A DNA stretch of 64,000 nt from Nocardia jinanensis (GCF_014645735.1 NZ_BMMH01000008.1:124001-188000); one strand, 5' to 3'; shown: positions 1-7,954, numbered from the stretch's first letter. A program made the numbers and translations. The notes: generated by a model from the letters alone, not told the origin.

Positions 1-659
1 GAGGTGATGATCGGCAGGATCATCACCGCCAGCACCACACCGGCGGTGAAGATCGTGCCACCGCCGCCGATCGAGACATTGCCGTCGGAGAACAGGAAGA
101 ACCAGCCGAGATTCCCGTTGAGGAACTCCTGCAGCGGTTTCAGATACTCCGCCAGCACCAGCAGACCCCACAGGCCGTACACGATCGAGGGCACCGCGGC
201 CAGCAGATCGGTCAGCATGGAGAACGGGCGGGCCAGCCGCTTCGGTGCGTAGCGGGTGAGGAACAACGCGATGCCGACACCGATCGGCACCGCGATGACC
301 AGCGCGAAAGCGGAGCTCAACACCGTCACCATGAACAGGTCACGAATACCGAAGCGGAGATTGTCCGCATCGCCGGTGTTGAACTCCGCACTGGTGAAGA
401 AGTTCACCTCGTCAGCCCGGAGCGAAGGCATCGCACGGATCAGCAGGAACAGCGCGATCAGCGCGATCGATGCCACGATGATCGCGGCCGCGGCGGTCGC
501 CAGCGATTTGAAGATCAGTTCGGCTCGCGGGCTGTTGCCGCCACTGTTGCGCGACGGCGTTCTCTTGGGGTCGCTCGACATGGATGCAGTGTCTCCGGCC
601 TTCCGCGGACCCGTCACTGCTGACGAGTCCGCGGCCGCTACCTCTGGGTTGACTGTCAT
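1..659 (-). CDS. pstC: Phosphate ABC transporter permease PstC (3' end beyond window)
   Basis: The minus-strand frame is open from ATG at 659 to the window edge, giving about 219 N-terminal residues. A hydrophilic N-terminus of about 45 residues leads into a membrane segment (IIVASIALIALFLLI) and then the typical permease core (VIAVPIGVGIALFLTRYAP, AVPSIVYGLWGL). This matches PstC, one of the two inner-membrane permeases of the high-affinity phosphate importer PstSCAB. It lies 10 nt after pstS on the same strand, so the two are co-transcribed under the PHO box upstream of pstS. PstA and PstB are expected to follow outside the window. Downstream residues cannot be judged. Confidence 0.93.
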   Translation of the reverse strand, partial: MTVNPEVAAADSSAVTGPRKAGDTASMSSDPKRTPSRNSGGNSPRAELIFKSLATAAAAIIVASIALIALFLLIRAMPSLRADEVNFFTSAEFNTGDADNLRFGIRDLFMVTVLSSAFALVIAVPIGVGIALFLTRYAPKRLARPFSMLTDLLAAVPSIVYGLWGLLVLAEYLKPLQEFLNGNLGWFFLFSDGNVSIGGGGTIFTAGVVLAVMILPIIT

Positions 660-669
660 ATTCGCGCTA

Positions 670-1779
670 TCAGGAGATGGCGTTGATCGCCGTGGTCAGC
701 TTGGTCTTGAACTCCTCCGGGATCGGCACGTAACCGTTGTCCGCCAAACCGTCCTGGCCGTTGGTGACGGCGGAGGTCAGGAATGCCTTGACAGCGGTCG
801 CGGTCGCCCCGTCGGCGTACTTCGAGCACACGATCTCATAGGTCGGCAGGATGATCGGGTAGGCGCCGCTCTCGGTCGGCTTGTAGAACGACGAGGTGTC
901 GAGCACCAGGTCGTTGCCCTCGCCCTTGATCTTCACACCGTTGATCGCCTTGGCGGCGGTCTCGGAGTTCAACTCGACCGGTTCGGGTCCGGCGGAGGTG
1001 ACGACCCGGGTCACCGACAGGTTCTGCGATTTGGCGAACGACCACTCGTTGTAGGAGATGGAGTTCTTCGTGTTCTTCACCGCGGCCGAGGTGCCCTCGT
1101 TGCCCTGGGTGCCCTCACCGACGCCACCGTTGAAGACCTTGCCCGCACCCTTGCCCCACGCGCCTTCGGAAGCGGCGTCCAGGTACAGCTGGAAGTTGTC
1201 GGTGGTGCCGGACTCGTCGGACCGGTAGACGACCTTGATCGGCTCGGCGGGCAGCTGCTTGCCCTCGTTGAGCGCCTTGATCTCGGGAGCGTCCCAGGTC
1301 TTGACGGCACCGTTGAAGATCTTGGCCAGGGTCGGGCCGTCGAGTGCGAGGTCGGTGACGCCGTCGATGTTGTAGGTGATGGCGATCGGGCCGAACACGG
1401 TCGGCAGGTTCCACGCGGGGGACGCACAGCGCTCGGCGGCCGCGGCGGGCTCGCCCTTCTTCTCGCTGAGCGGGGAGTCGCTACCGGCGAAATCGGTCTG
1501 GCCGCCGAGGAATTCCTTGACACCCGCGCCGGAACCGCTCGAGGTGTAGTTGAGGGTCTGGCCGTCGCAGTTGGTCTCGAAGGCGGCGGTGAAACGCTCC
1601 ACGGCGTTCTTCTGCGCCGACGAACCGCTCGCTTTGAGCGCCTCCTTGCCACCGCAGGTGACGTCGGCATTGGCCTCGACACCGGTGGCGGACGCATTGT
1701 CGTCGCTGCCGCAGGCGGCCAGCGGCAGGGTCACGGCCGCGATCACACCGACGAGGGCGCTGCTGCGCTTGAACTTCAC
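670..1779 (-). CDS. pstS: Phosphate-binding lipoprotein PstS
   Basis: 369 aa. This is the extracytoplasmic phosphate receptor that delivers Pi to PstCA. The N-terminus is a lipoprotein signal peptide with lipobox LAAC, Cys23 being the lipidated residue. The phosphate-binding-protein signatures are present: a SGSSAQ segment, TYTSSGSGAGVKEF-like region (here LNYTSSGSGAGVKEF), FAGSDSPLS, and YRSDESGTTDNF. The start is GTG at 1779, preceded by GGAGGAC. It is first in the pst operon, with pstC 10 nt downstream. The 300-bp upstream gap holds a PHO box and a -10, so induction on phosphate starvation is expected. Confidence 0.96.
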   Translation of the reverse strand: MKFKRSSALVGVIAAVTLPLAACGSDDNASATGVEANADVTCGGKEALKASGSSAQKNAVERFTAAFETNCDGQTLNYTSSGSGAGVKEFLGGQTDFAGSDSPLSEKKGEPAAAAERCASPAWNLPTVFGPIAITYNIDGVTDLALDGPTLAKIFNGAVKTWDAPEIKALNEGKQLPAEPIKVVYRSDESGTTDNFQLYLDAASEGAWGKGAGKVFNGGVGEGTQGNEGTSAAVKNTKNSISYNEWSFAKSQNLSVTRVVTSAGPEPVELNSETAAKAINGVKIKGEGNDLVLDTSSFYKPTESGAYPIILPTYEIVCSKYADGATATAVKAFLTSAVTNGQDGLADNGYVPIPEEFKTKLTTAINAIS

Positions 1780-1893
1780 TCCAGTCCTCCGGACGTCCTA
1801 CTCGCCCGGTCCCTCACCGGCCCGGGCGCGTGTGGTGGTGCGGCCGTTCGCGGGGGAACTTGCACACCAGGCGATCTACTGCCGCCCAGAATC

Positions 1894-1948
1894 AACCTAG
1901 GGCGCGTCGGTGGACAGCTGGACCAGGGCAAGTGAACGGAAGGTGAAC
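1894..1948 (-). promoter_or_regulatory. PHO box and -10 of the pst operon
   Basis: On the minus strand two 11-nt direct-repeat units, GTTCACCTTCC (1948-1938) and GTTCACTTGCC (1937-1927), match the GTTCACC repeat bound by Streptomyces PhoP and mycobacterial RegX3. A TAGGTT -10 lies at 1899-1894, so the box sits about where the -35 would be, as expected for an activator-dependent promoter. The rest of the 1780-2080 gap shows no gene. Confidence 0.72.
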
Positions 1949-2080
1949 AGGGCGGCGCTAACACGTCCGTTATGTGTGATGTTTGCCGCGCCGTTACTCC
2001 ACACATACCGCGATGCGGCATTCCCACACCGGGGAGCAGGCGCTGTGCACCGGACGGTAACCGCCGGACGCCCTTCCATC

Positions 2081-3004
2081 TCAGGCCGGTAGCGAGTAGG
2101 CGATATCGATATGCGCCGGAGCGAAACCCAGCCCGCGATAGGTGCGGACCGCCGCCGTATTGTCCGCCTCGGTGTACAGCAGGACTTCCCCCAGGCCCGC
2201 CTCCCGCAGATGGCGCAAACCGATCAGGGTGAGCAGCCGGCCGAGCCCGCGCCCCTGGGCGTCCGGGTCGATACCGACCACGTACACCTCGCCGGCGGGG
2301 GGATCCTCGTCGTGGTGGACCTTGGTCCAGTGGAATCCGAGCAACCGTTGCGGCTGCCGCGCATCGAACGCCAGGAAGAGTCCGGCCGGATCGAACCACG
2401 ACTCCGCGCGGCGCGCCTCGAGTTCGGCATCGGACCAGCCGCCCTGCTCGGGGTGCCAATCGAAGGCCGCGTTGTTGACCCGCAGGAGCTCGGCGTCATC
2501 GGCCGGACCACTGTAGGTGCGGACAACGAGACCGGCAGGCACCTCGACCTCCGGTAGCTCGGGAGTTGCCAATGCCCGCCGCATCTGCCAGAGCTCCCGC
2601 GCCGCGGCCAATCCCAATCGCCGGGCCACCGCCCCGGCGGCCGGCAGCTTCCCGTGCGCCCAGATCTGTGTGCCGGGCCCACCGGCCGCCAGCGCCGCGG
2701 CCACCAGATCACCGCCGATACCGCGACCGCGCCACTTCGGCGCCACCACGGCTTCCGCCATCGCGGGGTGCTCGCCGTGCGCCGGCGTGAGATTCACATA
2801 CCCGGCCACCTCGTCGCCCGCCACGGCCAGCAGGTGGCGGGCCGAGGTTTCCCGACGCAGACTCAGCACGGCCTGTTCGGAAACCGGCGCCACACCGTCG
2901 GTAGCGGTGGCGGCGTCGAGCAGGGCGCTCACCCGGTCCGCGTGACCGGAAGAGGGCAACTCGTGCCACTGGAGTTCGTACTCACCCATATCGGCCGGGC
3001 TCAC
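2081..3004 (-). CDS. mshD: Mycothiol synthase MshD
   Basis: 307 aa with two GNAT acetyltransferase domains. The N-terminal domain spans roughly residues 10-140 and the C-terminal domain roughly 155-307. MshD acetylates Cys-GlcN-Ins with acetyl-CoA, the last step of mycothiol synthesis. The CoA-binding loops are visible as PKWRGRGIGGDLV (N-terminal half) and DPDAQGRGLGRLLT (C-terminal half). The GTG start at 3004 overlaps the glnR stop by 4 bp (GTGA), so the two are translationally coupled. The glnR-mshD order is the same as in mycobacteria (Rv0818-Rv0819). An internal ATG six codons in is an alternative start. Confidence 0.93.
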   Translation of the reverse strand: MSPADMGEYELQWHELPSSGHADRVSALLDAATATDGVAPVSEQAVLSLRRETSARHLLAVAGDEVAGYVNLTPAHGEHPAMAEAVVAPKWRGRGIGGDLVAAALAAGGPGTQIWAHGKLPAAGAVARRLGLAAARELWQMRRALATPELPEVEVPAGLVVRTYSGPADDAELLRVNNAAFDWHPEQGGWSDAELEARRAESWFDPAGLFLAFDARQPQRLLGFHWTKVHHDEDPPAGEVYVVGIDPDAQGRGLGRLLTLIGLRHLREAGLGEVLLYTEADNTAAVRTYRGLGFAPAHIDIAYSLPA

Positions 3005-3768
3005 TGGACGGTGCCGTTGACCGGTGCCATCGAATCCTCTCCGGCCTCGTCCTTGTCACCGTTGGCGGACCGGGCGTCGGGATCGTTCTTGTTCGACGAA
3101 CGGGCGGGACGGACCGCCTTGTAACCGACATTGCGAACCGTGCCGATCAGCGATTCGTACTCGCTGCCCAGCTTCGCGCGCAGGCGCCGGACGTGCACAT
3201 CGACGGTCCGGGTACCGCCGAAGAAGTCATAACCCCACACCTCCTGCAGCAACTGCGCGCGGGTGAAGACCCGGCCCGCGTGCTGGGCGAGGTACTTCAG
3301 CAGCTCGAATTCCTTATAGGTCAGGTCGAGCGGGCGGCCGCGCAGCCGTGCCGTGTAGGTGCCCTCATCGATCACCAGCTCGCCGAGAGTGATCTTCCCG
3401 GCGTTCTCCGCGCTGGCCGACCCGCCGGTACGGCCCACCAGCAGGCGGAGTCGGGCGTCCAGTTCCGCCGGGCCGGTGCTGGGCAGCAGAATATCGTCGA
3501 GACCCCAATCGGCGTTCACCGCGACCAGACCGCCCTCGGTGAGTACGGCCACCACGGGGACCGAGGACCCCGTGCTGCCGAGCAGACGGCACAGCCCCCG
3601 GGCGGCAGCCAGATCCGTGCGAGCGTCCACCAGCGCGATATCAGCGGTACCCGCCTCGAGCAACGACGCCACCTCGGTCGGCGCGGGACGCACATTGTGC
3701 GCGAGCAGCGACAGCGAGGGCAGAACCGAATCGGGGTCGGGGTCGGAGGTCAGCAGGAGCAGCTCCAC
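3001..3768 (-). CDS. glnR: OmpR-family nitrogen regulator GlnR
   Basis: 255 aa. It has an atypical receiver domain (about residues 1-120, Asp48 at the phospho-acceptor position) followed by an OmpR winged-helix DNA-binding domain (about 135-235, containing LTYKEFELLKYLAQHAGRV and TVDVHVRRLRAKL). GlnR is the global nitrogen regulator of actinobacteria and usually works as an orphan regulator without a kinase; none is adjacent here. I chose GTG at 3768 because GGAGGA lies 6 nt before it and the protein then begins MELLLLTS, the usual GlnR start; ATG at 3783 has no Shine-Dalgarno. It is coupled to mshD by a GTGA overlap. Confidence 0.9.
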   Translation of the reverse strand: MELLLLTSDPDPDSVLPSLSLLAHNVRPAPTEVASLLEAGTADIALVDARTDLAAARGLCRLLGSTGSSVPVVAVLTEGGLVAVNADWGLDDILLPSTGPAELDARLRLLVGRTGGSASAENAGKITLGELVIDEGTYTARLRGRPLDLTYKEFELLKYLAQHAGRVFTRAQLLQEVWGYDFFGGTRTVDVHVRRLRAKLGSEYESLIGTVRNVGYKAVRPARSSNKNDPDARSANGDKDEAGEDSMAPVNGTVQ

Positions 3769-3866
3769 AAGCACTCCTCCCATCTCGTAGCTACGCGAAA
3801 GCCAGCTTCGTCGCCGTCGCCACGTCGCTCATCCATAATGCAATCGCTGCAAGATTAGCGCGTCGA

Positions 3867-4020
3867 GCTGTGTTTATTTGCCCCGCCTTCGGCGGGGCGG
3901 GGTCGGGGCCCTATTAACCCCGGTTCTTCACTCCTGCGCTCAGTCGCTGCGCTCCTTCGCTTCGTCGCTCCAGAACCGGGGCGGGCCCCGACCACTGAGG
4001 CCGACCATCCGGAGTAGACG
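3867..4020 (+). repeat. Interspersed hairpin repeat, copy R1
   Basis: This is one of six copies in the window (R1-R6). Layout: a tTGTTTATTt lead, a GC hairpin GCCCCGCC/GGCGGGGC (3880-3898), then a long imperfect stem-loop. Its outer arms are GGTCGGGGCCC (3901-3911) and GGGCCCCGACC (3983-3993). Its inner arms are CCCCGGTTCT (3918-3927) and AGAACCGGGG (3972-3981), around a loop rich in CGCTC/GCGCTCC. A tail with GACCATCCGGAG follows. Read on the minus strand, the first hairpin is followed by AAATAAACA, so it may also stop transcription. Confidence 0.85.
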
Positions 4021-4335
4021 CAAGGCACGCACGGGAGCGCACCAGGATCACCCGAGGAGGGCCACAGCACTGCAAGTGCTCAACAGCCGCCGACCAATCG
4101 ACGGCCGACTACACACAACCGGTCGCAGCGCTCGTCGCTCCAGAACCGCGGCAGGCCCCGACCACTGAGGCCGACCATCCGGAGTAGACGCAAGGCACGC
4201 ACGGGAGCGCACCAGGATCACCCGAGGAGGGCCACAGCACTGCAAGTGCTCAACAGCCGCCGACCAATCGACGGCCGACTACACACGACCGGTCGCAGCG
4301 CTTCGTCGCTCCAGAACCAGGGCGGACCCCGACTG
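3963..4335 (+). repeat. 170-bp tandem duplication, two full units and a partial third
   Basis: The segment starting CGTCGCTCCAGAACC recurs at 3963, about 4133 and about 4304, a period of 170-171 bp. Units 1 and 2 are nearly identical, differing by a few substitutions and one indel. The unit begins with the right arm of R1 and extends through about 125 bp of unrelated sequence, so the duplication copied half a hairpin plus flank. The third copy is cut off after about 30 bp. No convincing gene lies within it. It occupies most of the 3769-4389 gap upstream of lmeA. Confidence 0.9.
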
Positions 4336-4389
4336 TTTTGCGCACAGACCCGAGGAGGGCCCTGGTCGGCGTCCACTAGGGTGCATGCC

Positions 4390-5199
4390 ATGCGGAAGCT
4401 GATCATCGGACTGCTGTGCCTGGCGGGACTGGCAGTGGTCGTCGATTTCGGTGCGGCCGCATATTCGGAGTACCGCGTATCGCGATCGCTGAAGGTGGGC
4501 GCCGAGCTCAGTGCCGACCCGGAGGTCACCTTCCACGGTTTCCCGTTCGTGGGGCAGGCACTCGACGGCCGCTACGACAACATCGAGATCAAGGCCGACA
4601 GTGTCCGGCCCGATATCCCCGGTGAGATCGGCCTGGAGGCCACGCTCCTGGGGATGGACCTCCCGCTGGGCGATCTGGTCGACGGCCGGGTGCGCAGCGT
4701 GCCGGTGGAGCAGGTCGACGTCCGGATGCGGGTCGCGCCGACCGAGCTCGGCCGCCTTTTCGGTATACCCGATCTGGAGGTCCATTCACGCCCGGCGGAC
4801 AAATCCGACGGCACCGGCGGATCGGGCGGATCGGGTATGACCACAGCGGGTGCACTCGTGCTGACCGGAACCCTGCCCTCGGCCCCGAGCGGGCAACAGG
4901 GGGCGAGTTTCGCCGGGGAACGGGTGAGTGTCGCGGCCGATCTGCTCCTCGACGGCGATCAGGTGCGGATCGTGGCCACAGGTCTGTATTCCGAGGAGAT
5001 CTCGCCGGTCCCGTCCCAGCCGGTGGTCGACGAAGCCGATATCCCAGCGGTGCTGGCGATGTTCACCCGTACCATCGATACGAAAGAGCTTCCTTTCGGT
5101 ATACGACCCACCGAGGTCACCGCCCTGGGCGGCCATATCGTGGTCGAGGGCCGGGGTAGAGATGTGACGATCGATTTGAACAGATTGCGGCGCCCATGA
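4390..5199 (+). CDS. lmeA: LmeA-like phospholipid-binding DUF2993 protein
   Basis: 269 aa. It has an N-terminal membrane anchor or signal (LIIGLLCLAGLAVVVDFGAA) followed by a DUF2993 region typified by DPEVTFHGFPFVGQALDGRY. In mycobacteria the syntenic protein (Rv0817c/LmeA) is cell-envelope associated, binds phospholipid and is needed for mannan elongation of lipomannan. The start is ATG at 4390; the longer in-frame extension back to 4246 lies within the tandem repeat and is not protein-like. Its stop overlaps the thiX start by 4 bp (ATGA). A short glycine/serine linker (GTGGSGGSG) at about residue 140 splits the domain. Confidence 0.85.
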   Translation: MRKLIIGLLCLAGLAVVVDFGAAAYSEYRVSRSLKVGAELSADPEVTFHGFPFVGQALDGRYDNIEIKADSVRPDIPGEIGLEATLLGMDLPLGDLVDGRVRSVPVEQVDVRMRVAPTELGRLFGIPDLEVHSRPADKSDGTGGSGGSGMTTAGALVLTGTLPSAPSGQQGASFAGERVSVAADLLLDGDQVRIVATGLYSEEISPVPSQPVVDEADIPAVLAMFTRTIDTKELPFGIRPTEVTALGGHIVVEGRGRDVTIDLNRLRRP

Positions 5200-5651
5200 T
5201 CGAGATCACCATTCTGGCGGTAATGCTGCTGGCCGGGCTGGCCGTCGGCCTGTACCTGCGTCGACGGGAAGGCGCGGTGCGGTCCGCGCCGGTCACGCTG
5301 GACCGCGATAACGGTACGCGCGACGATCTGCTCGTCGCCGCCGGTGTGACCGGATCCGGGCCGGCGGTACTGCATTTCTCCGCCGACTGGTGCGGCCCGT
5401 GCTCGGCTGTGCGCCGGGTTGTCGCCGATGCCACTCGTGACCTGGCCGATTCACCCCAGCCGCCGCGTGATATCGAGGTCGATATCGACGCCGACCCGGC
5501 ATTGGCCAGGGCCCTGAACGTGCTGTCGCTGCCGACCACCTTCGTATTCGACGCCGAGGGCCGGGAGCGGTTCCGGATCTCCGGCGTTCCCAAGACCAGT
5601 GATCTGCGCAGTGCGCTGAGCCCGCTCGCGGCGGGATCGGCAGCCGGCTGA
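5196..5651 (+). CDS. Membrane-anchored thioredoxin-like protein ThiX
   Basis: 151 aa. An N-terminal membrane segment (EITILAVMLLAGLAVGLYL) is followed by a thioredoxin fold with the redox motif WCGPC (in FSADWCGPCSAV) and the cis-proline region LSLPTTFVF. It is syntenic with Rv0816c (thiX). It overlaps the lmeA stop by ATGA, so the two are one transcription unit. A role in envelope thiol/disulfide exchange is an inference from the motif and anchor. Its TGA abuts repeat R2. Confidence 0.88.
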   Translation: MIEITILAVMLLAGLAVGLYLRRREGAVRSAPVTLDRDNGTRDDLLVAAGVTGSGPAVLHFSADWCGPCSAVRRVVADATRDLADSPQPPRDIEVDIDADPALARALNVLSLPTTFVFDAEGRERFRISGVPKTSDLRSALSPLAAGSAAG

Positions 5652-5800
5652 GCTGTGTTTATTGCCCCGCCTTCGGCGGGGCGGGGCGGGGCCCTATTAA
5701 CCCCGGTTCTTCACTCCTGCGCTCAGTCGCTGCGCTCCTTCGCTTCGTCGCTCCAGAACCGGGGCGGGCCCCGACCACGGATGTGGACTATTCGGAGGAG
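5651..5800 (+). repeat. Interspersed hairpin repeat, copy R2
   Basis: The layout is the same as R1, starting at the thiX stop codon: AGCTGTGTTTATT, hairpin GCCCCGCC/GGCGGGGC, GGGGCCCTATTAA, inner arms CCCCGGTTCT (5701-5710) and AGAACCGGGG (about 5755-5764), closing GGGCCCC, then a GTGGACTATTCGGAG tail. Its position directly after thiX suggests use as a terminator. From 5801 to about 6020 I see no gene. Confidence 0.85.
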
Positions 5801-6026
5801 AACGAAGGTCGCGCAAGGGTGCACGCTGCCCGGCTCGGATTCGCTCGCAACACGGAAAGTGCTCGACGGGCACCGATCCACGGAGAACCGCTGCGCGGTA
5901 TCGGTCGCTACGGTCCCTCGATCCGGGACCGGGGACGGGCGGCCGGACCACCATTACGAAACCCGCCGCGTAAGGCCCCTGACCAGCCGATCACCCCCTA
6001 CCCGCTCGCGATCGGCCGGGATTGGG

Positions 6027-6032
6027 TAGACT
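6027..6032 (+). promoter_or_regulatory. -10 box of leaderless polycysteine uORF
   Basis: TAGACT lies 7 nt before GTG at 6040. This places the predicted transcription start on the G of the start codon, the typical actinobacterial leaderless arrangement. Confidence 0.7.
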
Positions 6033-6039
6033 CTCCGCT

Positions 6040-6126
6040 GTGCAAAACCACCGCGAGCTGATGCTCACCCGTCGCCGCACAGTCGATCTGTGCCGCCTCG
6101 GTGGTTGTTGCTGCCTGTGCCGCTGA
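6040..6126 (+). CDS. Leaderless polycysteine leader peptide (28 aa)
   Basis: GTG at 6040 opens a 28-codon frame ending at TGA 6124-6126. The C-terminal part reads LCRLGGCCCLCR, with Cys at 18, 23, 24, 25 and 27; an internal ATG at codon 8 gives MLTRRRTVDLCR. Short leaderless uORFs ending in polycysteine are known in mycobacteria upstream of the same sulfur genes, where they act as cysteine-responsive attenuators: when Cys-tRNA is scarce, ribosome stalling at the Cys codons allows downstream expression. Here it sits 113 nt before the DUF4395-cysA-sseC operon. Its length, composition, leaderless promoter and place all agree with that family. Confidence 0.85.
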   Translation: MQNHRELMLTRRRTVDLCRLGGCCCLCR

Positions 6127-6239
6127 GCGGTCGGGTCTCGTTTTCCTGACGCCGACCACGGTTCTTCCGCGCGAGCGATTTCATTCCCCCGGAGAACCGG
6201 CCGAATCCGCCGAAAAGTTCGAGCGCAGGAGTTTCCTTC
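6101..6239 (+). promoter_or_regulatory. Predicted cysteine attenuator leader
   Basis: Two segments compete for the same partner. GGTCGG (6129-6134) can pair with CCGACC (6152-6157). Alternatively GTGGTTG over the Gly-Gly-Cys codons (6101-6107) can pair with CGACCAC (6153-6159, one G-U). Which forms would depend on where the ribosome sits on the uORF. The DUF4395 ribosome site CAGGAG lies about 10 nt before its ATG. The pairing is read by eye; no energy was calculated. Confidence 0.5.
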
Positions 6240-6719
6240 ATGTCCACTACCACCACAGTCGACAGCCCGGTCGATGTCCGCGGTCCTCGTTTCGTGGCCT
6301 GGGTGACCACCGGCGTCCTGATCCTGGTGCTGTTGCTCGCCGCATTCGCTCCGGCCGCTGCCGGGGTACTGATCGCCGTGCAGACGCTGGTGTTCGCGCT
6401 GGGCGCCTGGCTCGGCCCGCGCCGCCACCCGTACGGCCTGATCTACGCACAATTCGTCGCACCGCGCGTGGGCCCGGTCACCGAGACCGAACCGACCGCG
6501 CCGCTACGATTCGCCCAGCTGCTCGGTTTCGTATTCGCCGCGGTGAGCCTGCTGGGCTTCCTGTTCGGCGCCACCGCCGTGGGCGCGTTGTTCGCCGGGT
6601 TCGCCCTGTTCGCGGCCTTCCTGAACGCCGCGTTCGGCATCTGCCTCGGCTGCAAGCTGTATCCGCTGGTCACCCGGCTGCGCACTACTCCCCCGTCCGA
6701 ATCCCCCGCATCGAACTGA
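6240..6719 (+). CDS. DUF4395 membrane protein
   Basis: 159 aa, four predicted membrane segments (around residues 17-50 as two, 87-110, and 112-135). Paired motifs are present: HPYGLIYAQFVAPRVGP in the middle and FGICLGCKLYPL near the C-terminus, the latter with a CLGC cysteine pair. DUF4395 proteins commonly neighbour rhodanese genes in Actinobacteria, and here it is the first gene of the cysA-sseC operon. A role in sulfur handling or transport at the membrane is inferred from context and the CxxC-like pair; no reaction is known to me. Confidence 0.85.
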   Translation: MSTTTTVDSPVDVRGPRFVAWVTTGVLILVLLLAAFAPAAAGVLIAVQTLVFALGAWLGPRRHPYGLIYAQFVAPRVGPVTETEPTAPLRFAQLLGFVFAAVSLLGFLFGATAVGALFAGFALFAAFLNAAFGICLGCKLYPLVTRLRTTPPSESPASN

Positions 6720-6752
6720 ACTGCAATCGCTGTCACCACTGAAAGGGAAAAC

Positions 6753-7586
6753 ATGGCTCGCTCCGATGTCCTGGTCTCCGTCGACTGGGCCGAAGAGAAC
6801 CTCAAGACCCCCGGCGTCGTCTTCGTCGAGGTCGACGAGGACACCACCGCCTACGAAGGCGGCCACATCGAGGGCGCCGTGCGGCTCGACTGGAAGAAGG
6901 ACCTGCAGGATCAGGTTCGTCGCGACTTCGTGAACCAGGAGCAGTTCTCCGCGCTGCTCTCCGAGCGTGGTATCGCCAACGACGACCAGGTGATCCTGTA
7001 CGGCGGCAACAACAACTGGTTCGCCGCCTACGCCTACTGGTACTTCAAGCTGTACGGCCACAACGACGTCAAGCTGGTCGACGGCGGCCGCAAGAAGTGG
7101 GAGCTCGACGGGCGCCCGCTGTCCACCGATGCCGTCAGCCGTCCGGCCACCCAGTACAAGGCGGCCGAGCCGGACAACACCATCCGGGCCTTCCGTGACG
7201 AGGTCATCGCGGCCATCGGCACCAAGAACCTGGTCGACGTGCGGTCCCCCGACGAGTTCTCGGGCAAGATCCTGGCCCCCGCGCATCTGCCGCAGGAACA
7301 GAGCCAGCGTCCCGGCCACATCCCCGGCGCGATCAGCGTGCCGTGGAGCAAGGCCGCGAACGAGGACGGCACCTTCCGCTCCGATGCCGAACTCACCGAG
7401 ATCTATGGTGAGGCCGGGCTGGACGGCAACAAGGAGACCATCGCCTACTGCCGTATCGGCGAGCGCTCCTCGCACACCTGGTTCGTGCTGCAGGAGCTGC
7501 TCGGGCACCAGAACGTCAAGAACTACGATGGCAGCTGGACCGAATACGGCTCGCTCGTCGGCGCCCCTATCGAGTTGGGAGAATAA
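6753..7586 (+). CDS. cysA: Thiosulfate sulfurtransferase (rhodanese) CysA
   Basis: 277 aa, the full length for a two-domain rhodanese. The inactive N-terminal domain covers about residues 1-145 and the catalytic domain about 160-277. Active-site Cys233 lies in YCRIGERSSHTW. The family transfers sulfane sulfur from thiosulfate or another donor to cyanide or thiol acceptors. A GAAAGGG ribosome site precedes the ATG. It is followed after 5 nt by sseC, with DUF4395 33 nt upstream. It is syntenic with cysA2/sseC2 of M. tuberculosis. Regulation is likely through the polycysteine uORF. Confidence 0.96.
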   Translation: MARSDVLVSVDWAEENLKTPGVVFVEVDEDTTAYEGGHIEGAVRLDWKKDLQDQVRRDFVNQEQFSALLSERGIANDDQVILYGGNNNWFAAYAYWYFKLYGHNDVKLVDGGRKKWELDGRPLSTDAVSRPATQYKAAEPDNTIRAFRDEVIAAIGTKNLVDVRSPDEFSGKILAPAHLPQEQSQRPGHIPGAISVPWSKAANEDGTFRSDAELTEIYGEAGLDGNKETIAYCRIGERSSHTWFVLQELLGHQNVKNYDGSWTEYGSLVGAPIELGE

Positions 7587-7591
7587 CCACA

Positions 7592-7897
7592 ATGTGTGCA
7601 GCACCTACCCAGGGCCAGGCCATTCCGGCCGGGGTCGATGTGGAGAAGGAAACGGTCATCACCGGCCGTGTCCTGGCCACGGACGGCGAGCCGGTGGCGG
7701 GCGCATTCGTGCGACTGCTGGACGGCAATGGGGATTTCACCGCCGAGGTCGTCGCGTCGGGCACCGGTGACTTCCGTTTCTTCGCGGCGCCGGGCACCTG
7801 GACGCTGCGCGCGCTCTCCTCCGCGGGCAACGGCACAGCCGAGCTCCGTCCCGACAGCCCGGGCATCCACAACCTGGACGTCGCCGTCTCGAAGTAG
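7592..7897 (+). CDS. sseC: DUF1416 protein SseC
   Basis: 101 aa. It is a small beta-rich protein with a carboxypeptidase-regulatory-like pattern: VITGRVLATDGEPVAGAFVRL, GTGDFRFFAAPGTWTLRAL. DUF1416 proteins almost always follow cysA-type rhodaneses. The N-terminus carries one cysteine (MCAAPTQ). The molecular role is unknown to me; a partner or accessory of the rhodanese is the contextual inference. It is the last gene of the operon and a strong hairpin begins 10 nt after the stop. Confidence 0.92.
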   Translation: MCAAPTQGQAIPAGVDVEKETVITGRVLATDGEPVAGAFVRLLDGNGDFTAEVVASGTGDFRFFAAPGTWTLRALSSAGNGTAELRPDSPGIHNLDVAVSK

Positions 7898-7907
7898 ACG
7901 CGAGACC

Positions 7908-7954
7908 GCACGGCCCGGGATACGCCTCCCCCGCGGGGCGATCCCGGGCCGTGC
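7908..7954 (+). terminator. Hairpin terminator after sseC
   Basis: A perfect 14-bp stem is formed by GCACGGCCCGGGAT (7908-7921) and ATCCCGGGCCGTGC (7941-7954) with a 19-nt loop. There is no U-tract, as is common in actinobacteria. From 7955 to 8150 I see no gene. Confidence 0.75.

Noticed and set aside
256..1935. Long plus-strand frame of 559 codons opposite pstS
   Set aside because: It is the antisense shadow of pstS and pstC in GC-rich DNA; composition is typical of shadow frames (Gly/Arg/Asp/Val with no motif).
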